A stretch of 64,000 nt of DNA, from assembly GCA_022695795.1 (NCBI GenBank), contig MU404102.1:186001-250000 (forward strand), in the 5' to 3' direction. Source of the DNA: Biscogniauxia marginata (Eukaryota > Ascomycota > Sordariomycetes > Xylariales > Xylariaceae). The translations under genes were made by a program, and so were the position numbers. Below are positions 46,679 to 57,689 of this stretch, piece by piece; the stretch's first letter is position 1; every line of letters starts with the position of its first letter. Below the pieces are notes generated by a model. The model saw only the letters and a list, made by a program, of their open reading frames with translations. It searched no databases and was not told where the DNA came from.

Positions 46679-48579
46679 TTATCTCTTTTTCCTAGACGTG
46701 GTAGCCACAAGACGTTTCTTCAGGTGTTTTGGCATCTTCTCCTTGCGCTTCTCGGTCTTCGCCTCTTTGGCTGCTTGCTTGCGTTGCTGTGTTCTGTTAG
46801 CTTTCGTTTGGAGGTTGCGTGATAGCGAAGAAGTAGTGTAAGAAAGAAAGAAGAAGAAGAAAAGGGAGGGAATCCAGCACGGTAGATTGCTTAATTTCTA
46901 ATGTGGTGGGGGGTGAATGCGATCCTCATTTAAGCACTGACCTTCTTTTCTTCCTTATCCTCGAAACGTTTCCCTCGAGGTGGTCCTTTAGAGAACTTGC
47001 TCTCATCATCACTGTCATCGTCGGATTCAAGAGCAGCACCATCATCTGACTGGCCATCGGAGCCTGGCTCTTCTGTTTCGTTCGGCAGCACTACCTTATC
47101 AGCGAGAAGGTTCCGATATACCAACTTGTCCCCTTCACCCTCTCCAATCTTGTCTGCCTCCTTCTCGATATCGTAAACTTGATCTAGCGTCTGTGGAATA
47201 TACTGGTTTCGGAAGACCTCGTTGTCAACCTCTTGCTGGGCTGCGGCCGTCTCGTCCTGAGCCGATGCCGGCTTTGACGCATAAAGGCGTTCAATTGCCT
47301 CAGATAGACCTGGCTCCTCGACATCACCCTCTGATGTAGTGATGAAATCATACGCCGTCCGATCAGGCAGTGTGTCGACCCCCTGTCTACGGAAGAAATC
47401 ACCCGTATTCTTAATATCCATTCGCAAAAATTCGAGCGATCGAGGGTGATCATGCTCGACGCTTTGAGATACGTCAATGATGTATAATTGATTGTTGTCG
47501 TACAGAATGTTGTATTCGCTCAAGTCTGCATGAACAAGTCTGCATACTTGATACATGCGGCGCATGATACCCAGTAGCTGAATATAGAGTTGACTCCAGA
47601 TATTGTCAGCATCGTCTGCGGAAATATTGGCATCACGCAAACGCGGATAGGCCCATCCTTTCCTATCTCCAAGGAAGCCCATGACAAGAACGTGAAGCTT
47701 GAGCTGGATGGGCTCTGGACACGCAATGCCGGCGGAGTGGATTCTTCTCAGATTTCTGAACTCCTTCTCGGCCCATAACTTGACCATCTTTCGGTTGTTA
47801 CCCTTGTCGGCGCCGGATTTGAATCGGTGCTCGCCGGTGATGTACCTCTCACGGTCTTTGAAGCTCAGGATGGCGGTCTTGTAAACCTTTATGGCTCGTT
47901 GGACCGGTGGGCCATTGATATCCGGGTATGCGATAGCGCCATACACGTTTGCCTCTTTTCCTGTGCTGATCGCTCCGTGGACTTCGCTGATCACCCCGCG
48001 GTTGATTATCTGGTAGAGGATCATACGGGTTCGCTGATCCAAGACCTGGTCACTTGTAGCTCTATCGGCCTTATCCTTTTCGCGTTCTTGACCATCTTTG
48101 ACATCATCGAGTCGAATCTTAGAAGCATGTTTGGAAAGCGCCGATATTTGGTCGTCTACGCTCGCAAATGTGTTTGCTGCAGGTTTCTGCTGGTTCGAAT
48201 GTAGAGATCGCTGACGATTGTAGTTTCTTGACAAATCGGATTCACCATCGGACGCGAGGTCTTCGTCGTCATCGTCGTTGAAGATGTCGTCCAGATCCGA
48301 GCCGTCCTCATCAGCTGTTTCTGGGGCAGTCGAAGTAGTATCTGCTAGGCTTCGGGGTGCTTCTTGGTTTACTGATGAATCGTAGCCATCTTTGTTACTG
48401 TAAACGTGAGGTGGCTCGTGAGGCGCCGCCGGAGATGGCGTGGCCTCCATGGCCGGGAGGGAATCACCGCGGTCCCTGCTTGAGGTGGTGTTGTTATTGT
48501 TGTTGTTGTTGTGGATTACGCGTAGGAAAGACGGTATGCTTGGTAATCTTGCCAGATGTAGACCCGGTTTCTTATGCAT
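46679..48579 (-). CDS. rio1: Atypical Ser/Thr kinase Rio1
   Basis: Exons 48579-46942 and 46786-46679 (intron 46787-46941, GTCAGT...ACACAG) give 581 residues. The join restores the typical basic Rio1 tail, KMPKHLKKRLVATTSRKKR. The kinase core shows the RIO ATP loop STGKEANVY (205-213), the catalytic LVHADLSEYNIL (Asp352) and the metal-binding IDVSQSVEHDHP (Asp369). The N-terminal 180 residues are acidic and disordered, with an Asn run coded by a gtt microsatellite. An inner ATG at residue 44 (MEATPSPAAP) could be the real start. Rio1 acts in late cytoplasmic maturation of the 40S ribosomal subunit and in cell-cycle control, as known in yeast. The acidic patch at the C-terminal side resembles the casein-kinase-2 target region of yeast Rio1. 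Confidence 0.95.
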
Positions 48580-49244
48580 TTAGGAGCTTTTAAATGGGTA
48601 TAATGGTATGTGGATGGAGTTCTTTGTAGAGATTCAAGGGGACCTTTCGTATTCGACTTTGGTGAAGTCATCAATTGATCTCATTCACGTTGTCCGATAA
48701 TTTTAATTTTCCTTTTGACCCCGCGGGCACCCCTCGGCCGTCTTTATCTTATCATTTATCTTATCTAAGGCATGGCAATATCGATTACCTAAGATGGGTT
48801 AGACCAGCTTCTAACGTTTCCATCGCCAGGTTCCGTTCCTCATTCTACCTAAACCGTACTACCATCTCAATACAACCTAACTAACCTACATGCCTCCCCC
48901 TACAACAAAATGATACTCTAGATATCAAGGTCGCCAACATCGCGCCGGCCTTATCGCCCCCGCTCACTACGTTGCATTCATCGTTTTGCTAGGTATTTCC
49001 TAGAACAGAAACCCAGTGTCTCAATATCGGAATGATCATCGGTCAATTGTCCAAGATAATGGCCGCTCAAGTGAACAGAAGGCCGGCAGAGTTGCTGAAT
49101 CTTGCAATTGTATTCTGGGCTACTTATAGCTAACGGTTTCCCGCCGCATCATGAAGGGATCCCGTATAATATAGCACCTCTGCTTCAAACTAGCATCACA
49201 TTGGTTTTCATGGAATCTTGTATACCTTACCATACTCTGCAGTC
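48580..49244. promoter_or_regulatory. Shared upstream region of rio1 and the GH20 gene
   Basis: A 665-nt spacer between divergent start codons. No named binding site or clear TATA box was identified. An open frame at 48675-48884 shows no motif. Confidence 0.4.
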
Positions 49245-51750
49245 ATGGGTCTTTTTCGTCTATCACGCTTATTGTTAACCTTGGTATTGTTTAACGGTTG
49301 GTAGAGTTGCTGGTTGCTTTCCTCAGCCGAGCTGCTAACTATCCCCAGAATGTTCTTTGTCGAGACTTACAGGCATACCAACTGTTCCCTTTACGCCGTC
49401 AAGCGATGGTTCGTACTCAGTTGCGGCCCTGAAGTCGTTGGTCGTTAACTTTGCCTTTGCTGATTCCCGAGATGAAACCGGAGAGACCTTGATCCCACCA
49501 AGCTTACAAGATTTCGCGGAAGTCTTTGCAAAAGATCTGGATATCACGCTAGGAGTCGATGTTAGCGTGTCGAATGCTGATGAGGCTCCGCCAGATTCTA
49601 TTTTCCTTACCTTGGGAAACCTGAGTGAATATACAGATGCTAGCGGGGCTCCGACATCTGAAGGCTATACCCTGTCGATCTCTTCTTCGGGAATCATTAT
49701 ATCTGGTGCAAGTGCATTAGGGGCTTGGTGGGGTACGCGCACTTTTATACAGCAGGCAATTCTTTCAGATGGATCGTTGCCATACGGAGAAGCTGTCGAT
49801 GCACCTGGATGGAGCACCAGAGGCATGATGCTTGACGCTGCACGACATTACTATCCGCCTGAGGTACGTACTGATTAAAACGAGATTAGGAGTGTCTTAA
49901 GTAACAAAACTGCTTATTCCGAAAAAGAAGTTCGTGATTGAGACATACCAAAATGCCGAGACTGATATTGAGGCGTGTCCAGTTTATAATTGAGTTATGC
50001 TCTTATATGAGCTTTTTCAAGCAGAACACCTTTCAGTTGCACCTGAGTGACAATCTGTACAACAATGTCAACATATACTCAAGAGAGCGATCTTTGGACC
50101 TCTATGCACGGTTCCGACTATGGTCTGACTCCGAAGAGCTTGCAGGGTTAAATAAGTATAAGAACGAATCATACACCAGGGAACAGTTCGAGGAGATTCA
50201 GTTCGCATGCGTGGCTCGTGGAGTCACGATCACTCCCGAGATTGAAGCTCCTGGGCATGCTCTGGCGATTGTGCAGTGGAACCCAGATTTAGGGCTCAGC
50301 AATGATTTGTCCCTATTAAACATTTCTCATCCCGACACGATACCAACGATGAAGACAATCTGGAGTAATTTCCTTGATTGGTTCCATTCAAAGACGATCC
50401 ATATCGGGGCTGATGAATACACGGCCGATGCCAACGAGTATAATCGTTTCGTTAATGAGATGGCCAGCTTCGTGTCGCAGACTGCCGATAAATCTACCCG
50501 CATCTGGGGAACATTTCCGCCCAAGCCCGAATATGACAATATCGACCATAGTGTTTCGATCCAGCATTGTACGTGACTCACGGCCTGCTCATTTTATCCT
50601 TTTATTTTCCCTCTAGTCCATGCGATGGATAGGAGGGACTGCTCACTTCTTGCCCCCCGTGGATATTCTAAGCAGTGATTGCTGACCTTTTGCAGGGGAA
50701 TTCTTCGAAGATAATCCATTGTTTGATTACATATTGAATAATTATTCTGTCCTCAATTCTGATGATACATTCTATACAGTTGCCAAATGGTCTGGTAGCT
50801 ATCCCCAGATCGTTAATATTGCTCGGACGTTCAATGGAAACCCGGCGAACAACGGGATATGGCAGCCCCATATCTTCGACACAAAAAACAGCACGAACAA
50901 TCCTGAGAAGTCTAATGCTTTCGTACTCGGATCTGTAGTTCCTTTATGGAATGACTATGGAGCCAATGCATCTGTATTCACCGAAGCTTATTATGCCTGG
51001 AAAGAGGGCATACCTGCTCTAGGTGACAAGCAGTGGGGAGGAGATCTTTCCGAGTCCGAATTCTCAACTTTGTTTGCGACCTTACATCCTTTCGTCCCGG
51101 GACAAAACTTAGACCGAGCGATTCCCTCAAATGGTTCCGATATCTTCAGCTACGACTCTAGTTCAATCGTGAGCAAGCGGTGCTCTAATAGTAATAGTAT
51201 CCCGACGGAAACAGCTGTCGTCGATCAGTCTGCAAATGGTTATGATGCATCGACAAGCTGCTCTCTTACCTCAGACAACACACTTGCTATTAGTCCGACT
51301 TGCGTTTTTCAAACGCCGTTTTCCTCGAAGGGCCGTGACTACACTCTCTCGCTTAAATTGAAAGTTGATGAATTGAGTACCGGCGATACCACTATCATTT
51401 CAGGCACGGACTCAGTTCTCCTCTTGACACCGAATCTCACTTTATTCGCATCGGGCAACTACTATCGCCTCAATTCGACAATTCCTACCGGGACCTGGGT
51501 TAATCTTAGTATCATAGGTCGCGGCAACCAGACATTTGCTAGTGTGCAGCCATCAACGTTGGATGAGCAGTTGGCTGAAGCTGGCAGTACTGTTAATGTA
51601 GAGGAGGAATTTCTAGCTGTTCTGGGAATCAACGGGGCGTATTTTGTATGGGCCCCCATTGCTATAGAGGCACCTATCGCACAGATTGGGGGCATCAAAT
51701 CTAGTTGGTCTGGAGAGCTTGCCGCTCTGGCTTTGAGCTCTGAGGCTTAA
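49245..51750 (+). CDS. Secreted GH20 beta-N-acetylhexosaminidase with C-terminal extension
   Basis: Exons 49245-49296, 49349-49863, 49983-50568 and 50696-51750 give 735 residues. Exon 1 codes the signal peptide (MGLFRLSRLLLTLVLFN). The N-terminal GH20b-like domain (SIFLTLGNLSEYTD, GAWWGTRTFIQQ) leads to the barrel: GWSTRGMMLDAARHYYPPE, then FIIELCSYMSFFKQN and FQLHLSDN across the intron. ITPEIEAPGHALAI comes before the catalytic pair Asp333-Glu334 in HIGADEY. That Asp-Glu pair carries out substrate-assisted hydrolysis of terminal GlcNAc/GalNAc. A barrel tryptophan region follows (QWGGDLSESEF). From about residue 535 an extra 200 residues, with a beta-rich, lectin-like look (GRDYTLSLKLKVDELSTGDT, TGTWVNLSIIGRG), go beyond the usual fungal hexosaminidase length. 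It probably works outside the cell on chitin oligomers or glycans. Confidence 0.9.
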
Positions 51751-54700
51751 TAGGGCGAGTAATGAAACACGTTTCGTATGATTAGATAGCAAATATATTA
51801 TTCTTCGATTTTATTTGGAAGTGAAGATGTTGATGTGATATTCTACCTATAGGTGCGGTATGAGCTTTTCTAGTTTTAGAATTATAGGGTTCAAGGGTTC
51901 AGGGGTTCAGTTCCTCTGGTTCTCCTGAGAAGTTTCATTTCTACTACCTCTTCTAACTTTTACTTAATATGGGCATTGATAAGGGATACTTAAGCTAACA
52001 AGGCTTGAGTGGCCGTTAAGACACGATCTTATGAAATGAGTTTTGAAGCGTTAATACCAAAATGGGCTGAGTACTCAGTTATTGTTGCTATTCAAACGAA
52101 CGCGACGGCTGTAGCCCAAGTAACGCAATCATAAAAGAAAGAAAAGCAACCAACGCCGGCGATAAATCTGAACCTGTTAGGAGAATGCCGTTTCGTCGAC
52201 GGCAGCCATATTTCAAATTACTGCTTGTGACCCCTGATAGATCCCTCGTCTTTATGGCCTACTTGTTGCCCTTCAACCCAGTCAGTGGTTGTTGTTCGGG
52301 GCCTCTTAAAGACCCATGACCATACGATACCCTGCTCCTATGCCGTAGAGGAACAGCTTGAGTACATGCTGGCATTCAACCCCGTCGATTCCGTCCTGGA
52401 ACCCATCTTTTTCCTTGCACTCGTCGTCCTCAACGTTTCCTCCTTCACTTTTGACGACGTCCGTCCGAGGGCCGCCCCCCGAGGGATAACAATACCAGCA
52501 TTGATCGGAGCTGTATTCGGTGCCGCAATTCTTGCATATCTTCTACTCCTCACCCATGGTGACGGGACGCGAGCGGGATGAGTATGGTAAATGGTCGGTG
52601 GTGTACGAAGGGAAGTCCTTATCGGTTAAGCTGTAGGACTGAGAAGATGGTCCTGTTCTAGACTGGACCGGACTAAACTTCGCTGTTGATCATCATGATC
52701 AGTTTTATGAGCCCCGAATTTTAACGTGTAAAGTGTAGTTATTAGCTTTATCATTCCTGGGTTAACTTACTATTACTCTTGTAGGCTATTTTCTTTCGGA
52801 AAAGCAAGCCTGAATACTATCTTGAGACGTGCGTCTAATTAGGTGCTCGGAAAGGAGTAGTAGTCCAAGCAGAGGAAGAGCGGCTGGGGAAATAAAAGGA
52901 CGAGGAAATCTTCTTCCATCGAGCGAAATAATGCCTTTTTTTATAGACACCGATGCCTCGCAAAGAGTTGCCCTAGACCATCCGGCTGGACAGACATGTA
53001 GCCAACGTGCCATGATAGCGATGATCATATTAGAGGTATCGCACAGAACTAATCATGAGTTCGTCATCTTGATCCGTCTGACGACGATCGTTCCACCCAC
53101 GAACTCAACAGACATCGTACAACATCTTGCGTCGATGAAGGTCAGTGGTACACCACTGCCGTGGTTCTGTGCTGGGTCCCGAGGAGGGCGGTTTGGCAGG
53201 AAGCCCCGGCATAGAAATCGAATCAAGAAACACAAAGGAATATGAATGAAATGTGAATCTTGAAATGGCGAGGAATCATAGAGAGTATCTGCGGCATGAG
53301 CCTTCGATATAGTGACGGCTTGACGTTTACGTGATGTCGTTTCCCCAGAAGTCTTGAGTTGTGGTCTTCGGGCCTCCCCGACACTGGCCAGCCGAGCCTT
53401 GTGAGAATGAGAATCAACGGTGTTTGTCTCAAGCTACCTACGAAACGATGCTTGTACCTCGTCATACCGGAAGGTTGTGAATGACAGGAATCGCATCTAG
53501 AACATACTGTTAGTCGGGCTCGACATACCGCTGTCTTCTAGCACCGGGCTCTTCGGACGAGTTTGTTAGCATTCTGTGGCGTATCAATCAAAATATCCCT
53601 TACCAACAAGTTACACGTCCGTATTCTCGGGCGTCATTTTTCCATTTTCGTCAATGAAATACCTCAACGGACGCCTGGGGGGCGACACGTAGCACATGGA
53701 CTCGATATAAGAGTGACGGAACCCTCGGTCATCAGGTCAAAAGTGACATTGAAGAAGTGAAGTAGAGTCAGCTTTCTTGATATATGTTTGGTTATACGAA
53801 ACCGGTTGTTGGTGTTTCACACGGCCGTTGTGCTCCCCGCCCCCTTTCTGTGTGAGGAATCTCACTTTCAAGGTCGAAACGCAATATATTTCTTAATTTA
53901 GCCGGAACTTGTCGTACATGACGATAGCTTCAAGGGAGTGGTCCGTAGTATCATCTATGAGGCGAGTGTTGTAGGTAGTGTAATCGACTTTTTCGTGCCT
54001 ATTTGCACGAATAAACAATCTAGTCTCCTTAGTCCGCTGCCTTGCCTCCTCTATTCCTCTCTTATAGACGAGTATAGTACTGTATTCATTATTTGCATGG
54101 ATTTCCACCAACCTCCACGCTAAATAGAGGCTCAAGAGTCCCTTGAGGAAGGGGGGCAGGAGCTAGCATAGGAATCAGAAGCTTGTTGGTTCCTCAATCG
54201 TGACACTGGCCGGGTTTTCACATGCTCACGGAAACTGCGAGTGCCCTTGAGATTGAGTCACAAATTAATCTACATATGTACGTACTGTTGATCTACACCG
54301 GAGGGCTAAAGCGAGGATTAAGACCTGGGACTAGAGGCAAGTCTATCGCGAGGAATGCTTTAAGTTTGGCATATTCCAGGAATGAGTGGGGATACAAGAG
54401 GCACGATCTATTGCCTTCGGATAACGTCCTTGCCTCCCGATGAGTCTCGTATAACTCACTCTCCTTACGACTAATATCTCCGTGATAGGAGCCCAACAAC
54501 AAAATACTAGAGAAGGTTTGACGAAGCCTCCCATACGTCCTTAGAGAGTAGCATTTACTCAGAATATAGGCCCGAATTTTCATCTCAACCCGCTGTGCGT
54601 ACCGGCCTGATTTACTTGATACGAGGGAATATTTAGTGGTAAGGGTTGAAGAGCAACAAATTCAATCTTCGAGATTGGGAAGGCCTAAGCTTCTCAAGGA

Positions 54701-54876
54701 CTACTGGAGTCGTGATGTCGAATAAAAATCGCAAAGTACACGGCCAGGGCATCATACAGTAGTGCCGTTCATTTAGCCTCCATGTTCCCAGCTCACCTCA
54801 CACTCAGACGTTACCTAGGTAGTCATACGCAACAATAAAAAAGGGGGGGGAGAAGAGCGAACAGCACACAGCAACC
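51751..54876. other. Gene-free stretch
   Basis: About 3.1 kb with no supported gene. A plus-strand frame ending at 52581 has two hydrophobic runs (FFLALVVLNV, IPALIGAVFGAAILAYLLLL) but no good start or family. Frames at 52829-53245 and 54293-54583 show no motifs. A TACCTAGGTA motif lies near 54823. Confidence 0.4.
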
Positions 54877-56242
54877 TCACCAATGACCGACAATCTCCTT
54901 GGGCCGATACAGCTCCTCGAGGTACTTCTCCTCCTCGCCCGTCAGGACCTTGCCCCTCGCGCCGAGCGCCTCCTCGATGCGCTCGACGCTCGAGAAGCCG
55001 ATGATGGGGCTCGCGACGCGCCGGTTGATCCACGCGAGCGCGACCTGGCTCATGGCCCAACCCCGCTTCTCGGCGATCTCCTTCACCCGCCGGATGATCG
55101 TCAGGTCCGGCTCGACCGTCCCGTGCGCGCCCGGCGGCGCGGCGCTCTTCTCCAGGCTACTGCGCGCCGTGCTGCCGAAGTCTTGCGGCTCCCGCGCGAG
55201 GTGGCCCCGGCACAGGGGCGCCCAGGGGATCAGGCCCACGCCCGTGTCGTTGCAGAAGCGGATCATCTCGCGCTCTTCTTCGCGGTAGATGAGGTTGTAG
55301 TGGTTTTGCACTAGGTAATTGAGGTGCTTCGGGTTAGTAAGCCACTCTTCTTCCCAGGAGCCGATCATGACTTGAAATTTTGTTGTATATATTTCTTGGG
55401 AGCTCTGAACGAGCTGATGGACTGACTTGAGATGAATTTAGTCCAACCATTCTTTTCTGCCACGAACTGCATGCGCGCGAAATTGACAGCCCTAAAAGCT
55501 ACAATTAGTAATGCATATTACACTTATCATCACGAGTATATCCTCATTGTCTTATTGCGGACTCGTCATGAAACGTTTCATACATACCACATGGTGCTTC
55601 CACCAATATATCTGACCTTGCCCGACTCGATGAGATCATGGAGCGCCTTCATCGTCTCCTCGATCGGGGTATCATAGTCGAAGCGATGGACTTGGAGTAG
55701 GTCGATATAGTCCGTGTCCAGGCGCTTCAGGGAGGCATTGACGGCGTTGAAAATGGCTGTGCGTGACAGACCGCTTTGGTTGACGTAGTCCTTGGATTTT
55801 TCAAGATGTCCGCGCTGGAAATAGTGGTTGACGTCCGGGGTCTCGCCCACACCGAAGTAGCATTTGGTCATGATAACGACTTTCTCCCGCGGGATGTTGT
55901 ACTTCTTGAGGGCCTTGCCCACGATCTTCTCGCTGACACCCTGCGAGTACATGTTGGCCGTATCCCAGGTATTTAAGCCCTTGTCATAGGCGCTCTTGAG
56001 AAGGGGCAGGGCCTGTGGAAACGATTGTTAGTCTCTATAGAGCGACTGTTTATCGGGTTCGGAGTGGGTGTCTGCTTTACCTCTTCTTCGTCGAGAGCCC
56101 ATGATAGAGACTTTGAATCACCGAAACTCATACAACCGAAAATGGGAACAGATATCTTAAGTCCGCTGTTGCCGAGACGGCGGTACTCACACTTGCTGTT
56201 CTCCAGGGACAGCTTGAGGCTTGGGGGGAGTTCCGCGGCCAT
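54877..56242 (-). CDS. Aldo-keto reductase
   Basis: Exons 56242-56081, 56012-55588, 55491-55427 and 55310-54877 give 361 residues. The start reads [12 protein letters not shown]. The AKR tetrad is present: Asp71 and Tyr76 in WDTANMYS, Lys104 in VIMTKCYF and His163 in [10 protein letters not shown]. The last intron (55311-55426) is set by joining FIS to [17 protein letters not shown], the conserved AKR strand; the intron itself happens to be open in one frame and looks coding. The C-terminal part has [14 protein letters not shown] and the NADP-binding [14 protein letters not shown]. The fold is that of the voltage-gated-channel-beta/pyridoxal-reductase-like AKRs, which reduce aldehydes and ketones with NADPH in the cytosol. 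Substrate is not predictable. The third and fourth exons are GC-rich. No partner gene is adjacent. Confidence 0.92.
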
Positions 56243-57689
56243 GATGAATTAAAACTGATAATAGGTATTCTGCGAAAGAATGGATGGCCTGAGACAGGTG
56301 TAGAAAACTAAGGAACCTAATGCTTCTTTCTCTGAGACGACAACAGCTGCGCTTGACATAACCAATATATATCCATCGCTCCCCGCATCTATTAACCCCG
56401 GTTTCGGGTGGATATGATCTAGTTCCTTTGAATCCCCGATATCCATCATCAACTGACAAGGATATCAATGATACCACTCAAACCACTCGACGAGTTGGTT
56501 TATTGGCCAATAGCGGTCTCCCAATTGCCTGCCGGGCGAGTGTAGCTGCATAAAGGCATATATGTATTCCTTTCGACCTTTTTCATTATATACCTAAACT
56601 ATGGTAGAAAATCGTGAGCTTGGGCGATAACAGAAAAGCAGAGGATGTTGTTAACAACTCGTAGTATCTATTATTTGGATAATAATAGATATTTGCTTCT
56701 TGCAGAAACCATGTCGTCAAAAGACACATAACGAATAGAGGTTATAATAGCACAGAGCCTAGATTAATTGAACTACGACTGCACCTCAAGTCAGATGAAG
56801 TTCTCGCAGAGGCCGAATTTCATACCCTCCTAGGAATGAATTTTCAAGACGAGGTAGTTAACAGCAGTACTCTCATAAGACAAAATGACTCGAGAAGCGG
56901 TGGGCATAGCCGCTAGACTGAAAGTCGATATCGTAGACTCATCCTCCCAGGGCTCTAGAGTTATACCATCTTTAGCACTTCAATACCTATTTGTTGCGAC
57001 GTAGCTGACAACATCAAAACGCGGGGGGAGTTTACCAAGAAAAAATCGCCAGATATAAAAATGACGATCTAAATTCAAACAATGCAAACGCACTTCCACT
57101 TTGGCAAGAGCATGCTCTAAACCGACCCATACATAATTCCTCTTGAATCAAAACACATGACTTTCAAATCACCAACATGCGGGCTCCCTCCTGGTGGTGC
57201 CCTTCCGTAAATTTCTTTAAGTTTCAGCCTTGCGGTCATCCTGCCTTCAGTTCAGAAGACTTTGATTTCTCGTAAGGTGCCAGATAAGTCGAAAAATAAC
57301 ATCATCCGATCCCCAGTTTATGGATAAGACTACAACGGTATCTGATCATTTTCGATCTCGTAACTTTCGTTCTTGATCAATGAACACATCCTCGGCAAAT
57401 GCTTTCGCAATAGTTAGTCTTCAATAAATCCTCACCCACGAATTCATCCGAGTCGCTAACAAAAGTTGGCAATGGGTATCTTTCAACACACAAACGCCTA
57501 TTTCTGCACGCGGCTCGAAAGATGCAATGAAAGACGCCATTTCGTGAGAAATAAAAGTCTATCACCGGAATAATCATGCTAGACGAAGGAGTCTAGCCAA
57601 GCGTCGATACGCTGCCTCCGGGTCAGAAATAAGTCACCGACAGGAGGGTCCGCTGCTCGCACATCCTATGTCGGGCTTTGGTGAGCTTC
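56243..57689. other. Spacer holding an 18S rRNA fragment
   Basis: The part nearest the AKR gene holds its upstream region. The part nearest the RdRP gene is that gene's 3' flank and contains the diverged 18S rRNA fragment described separately. Nothing else was identified. Confidence 0.5.
57176..57435 (-). pseudogene. Diverged fragment of nuclear 18S rRNA
   Basis: The minus strand reads, in order, blocks of the central-to-3' part of eukaryotic small-subunit rRNA: GATTTATTGAAGACTAACTA, then TGCGAAAGCATTTGCC, then AACGAAAGTTA, GATCAGATACCG, GTAGTCTTA, CATAAACT, then GGATCGG, CACCTTACGAGAAATCAAAG, then GCAAGGCTGAAACTTAAAGA and GGAAGGGCACCACCAGGA. Order and spacing match 18S. It is not functional: about ten bases after CATAAACT are missing relative to 18S, and the near-universal AATTGACGG reads AATTTACGG, with many other substitutions, several of them C-to-T or G-to-A. 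Homology fades beyond both limits, so it is an isolated piece of roughly 260 nt, not an rDNA unit. It lies about 255 nt 3' of the RdRP stop codon, in the same orientation as that gene. Confidence 0.88.

Noticed and set aside
52285..52581. Small possible membrane protein with two hydrophobic runs
   Set aside because: Begins with GTG, the first ATG cuts it further, no homologue pattern recognised, and the opposite strand is open as well.
55311..55426. Coding-looking stretch reading MIGSWEEEW and NPKHLNYL before the last AKR exon
   Set aside because: Skipping it as a GT-AG intron gives the conserved FIS-MQNHYNL join and keeps frame; retaining it breaks the AKR sequence.
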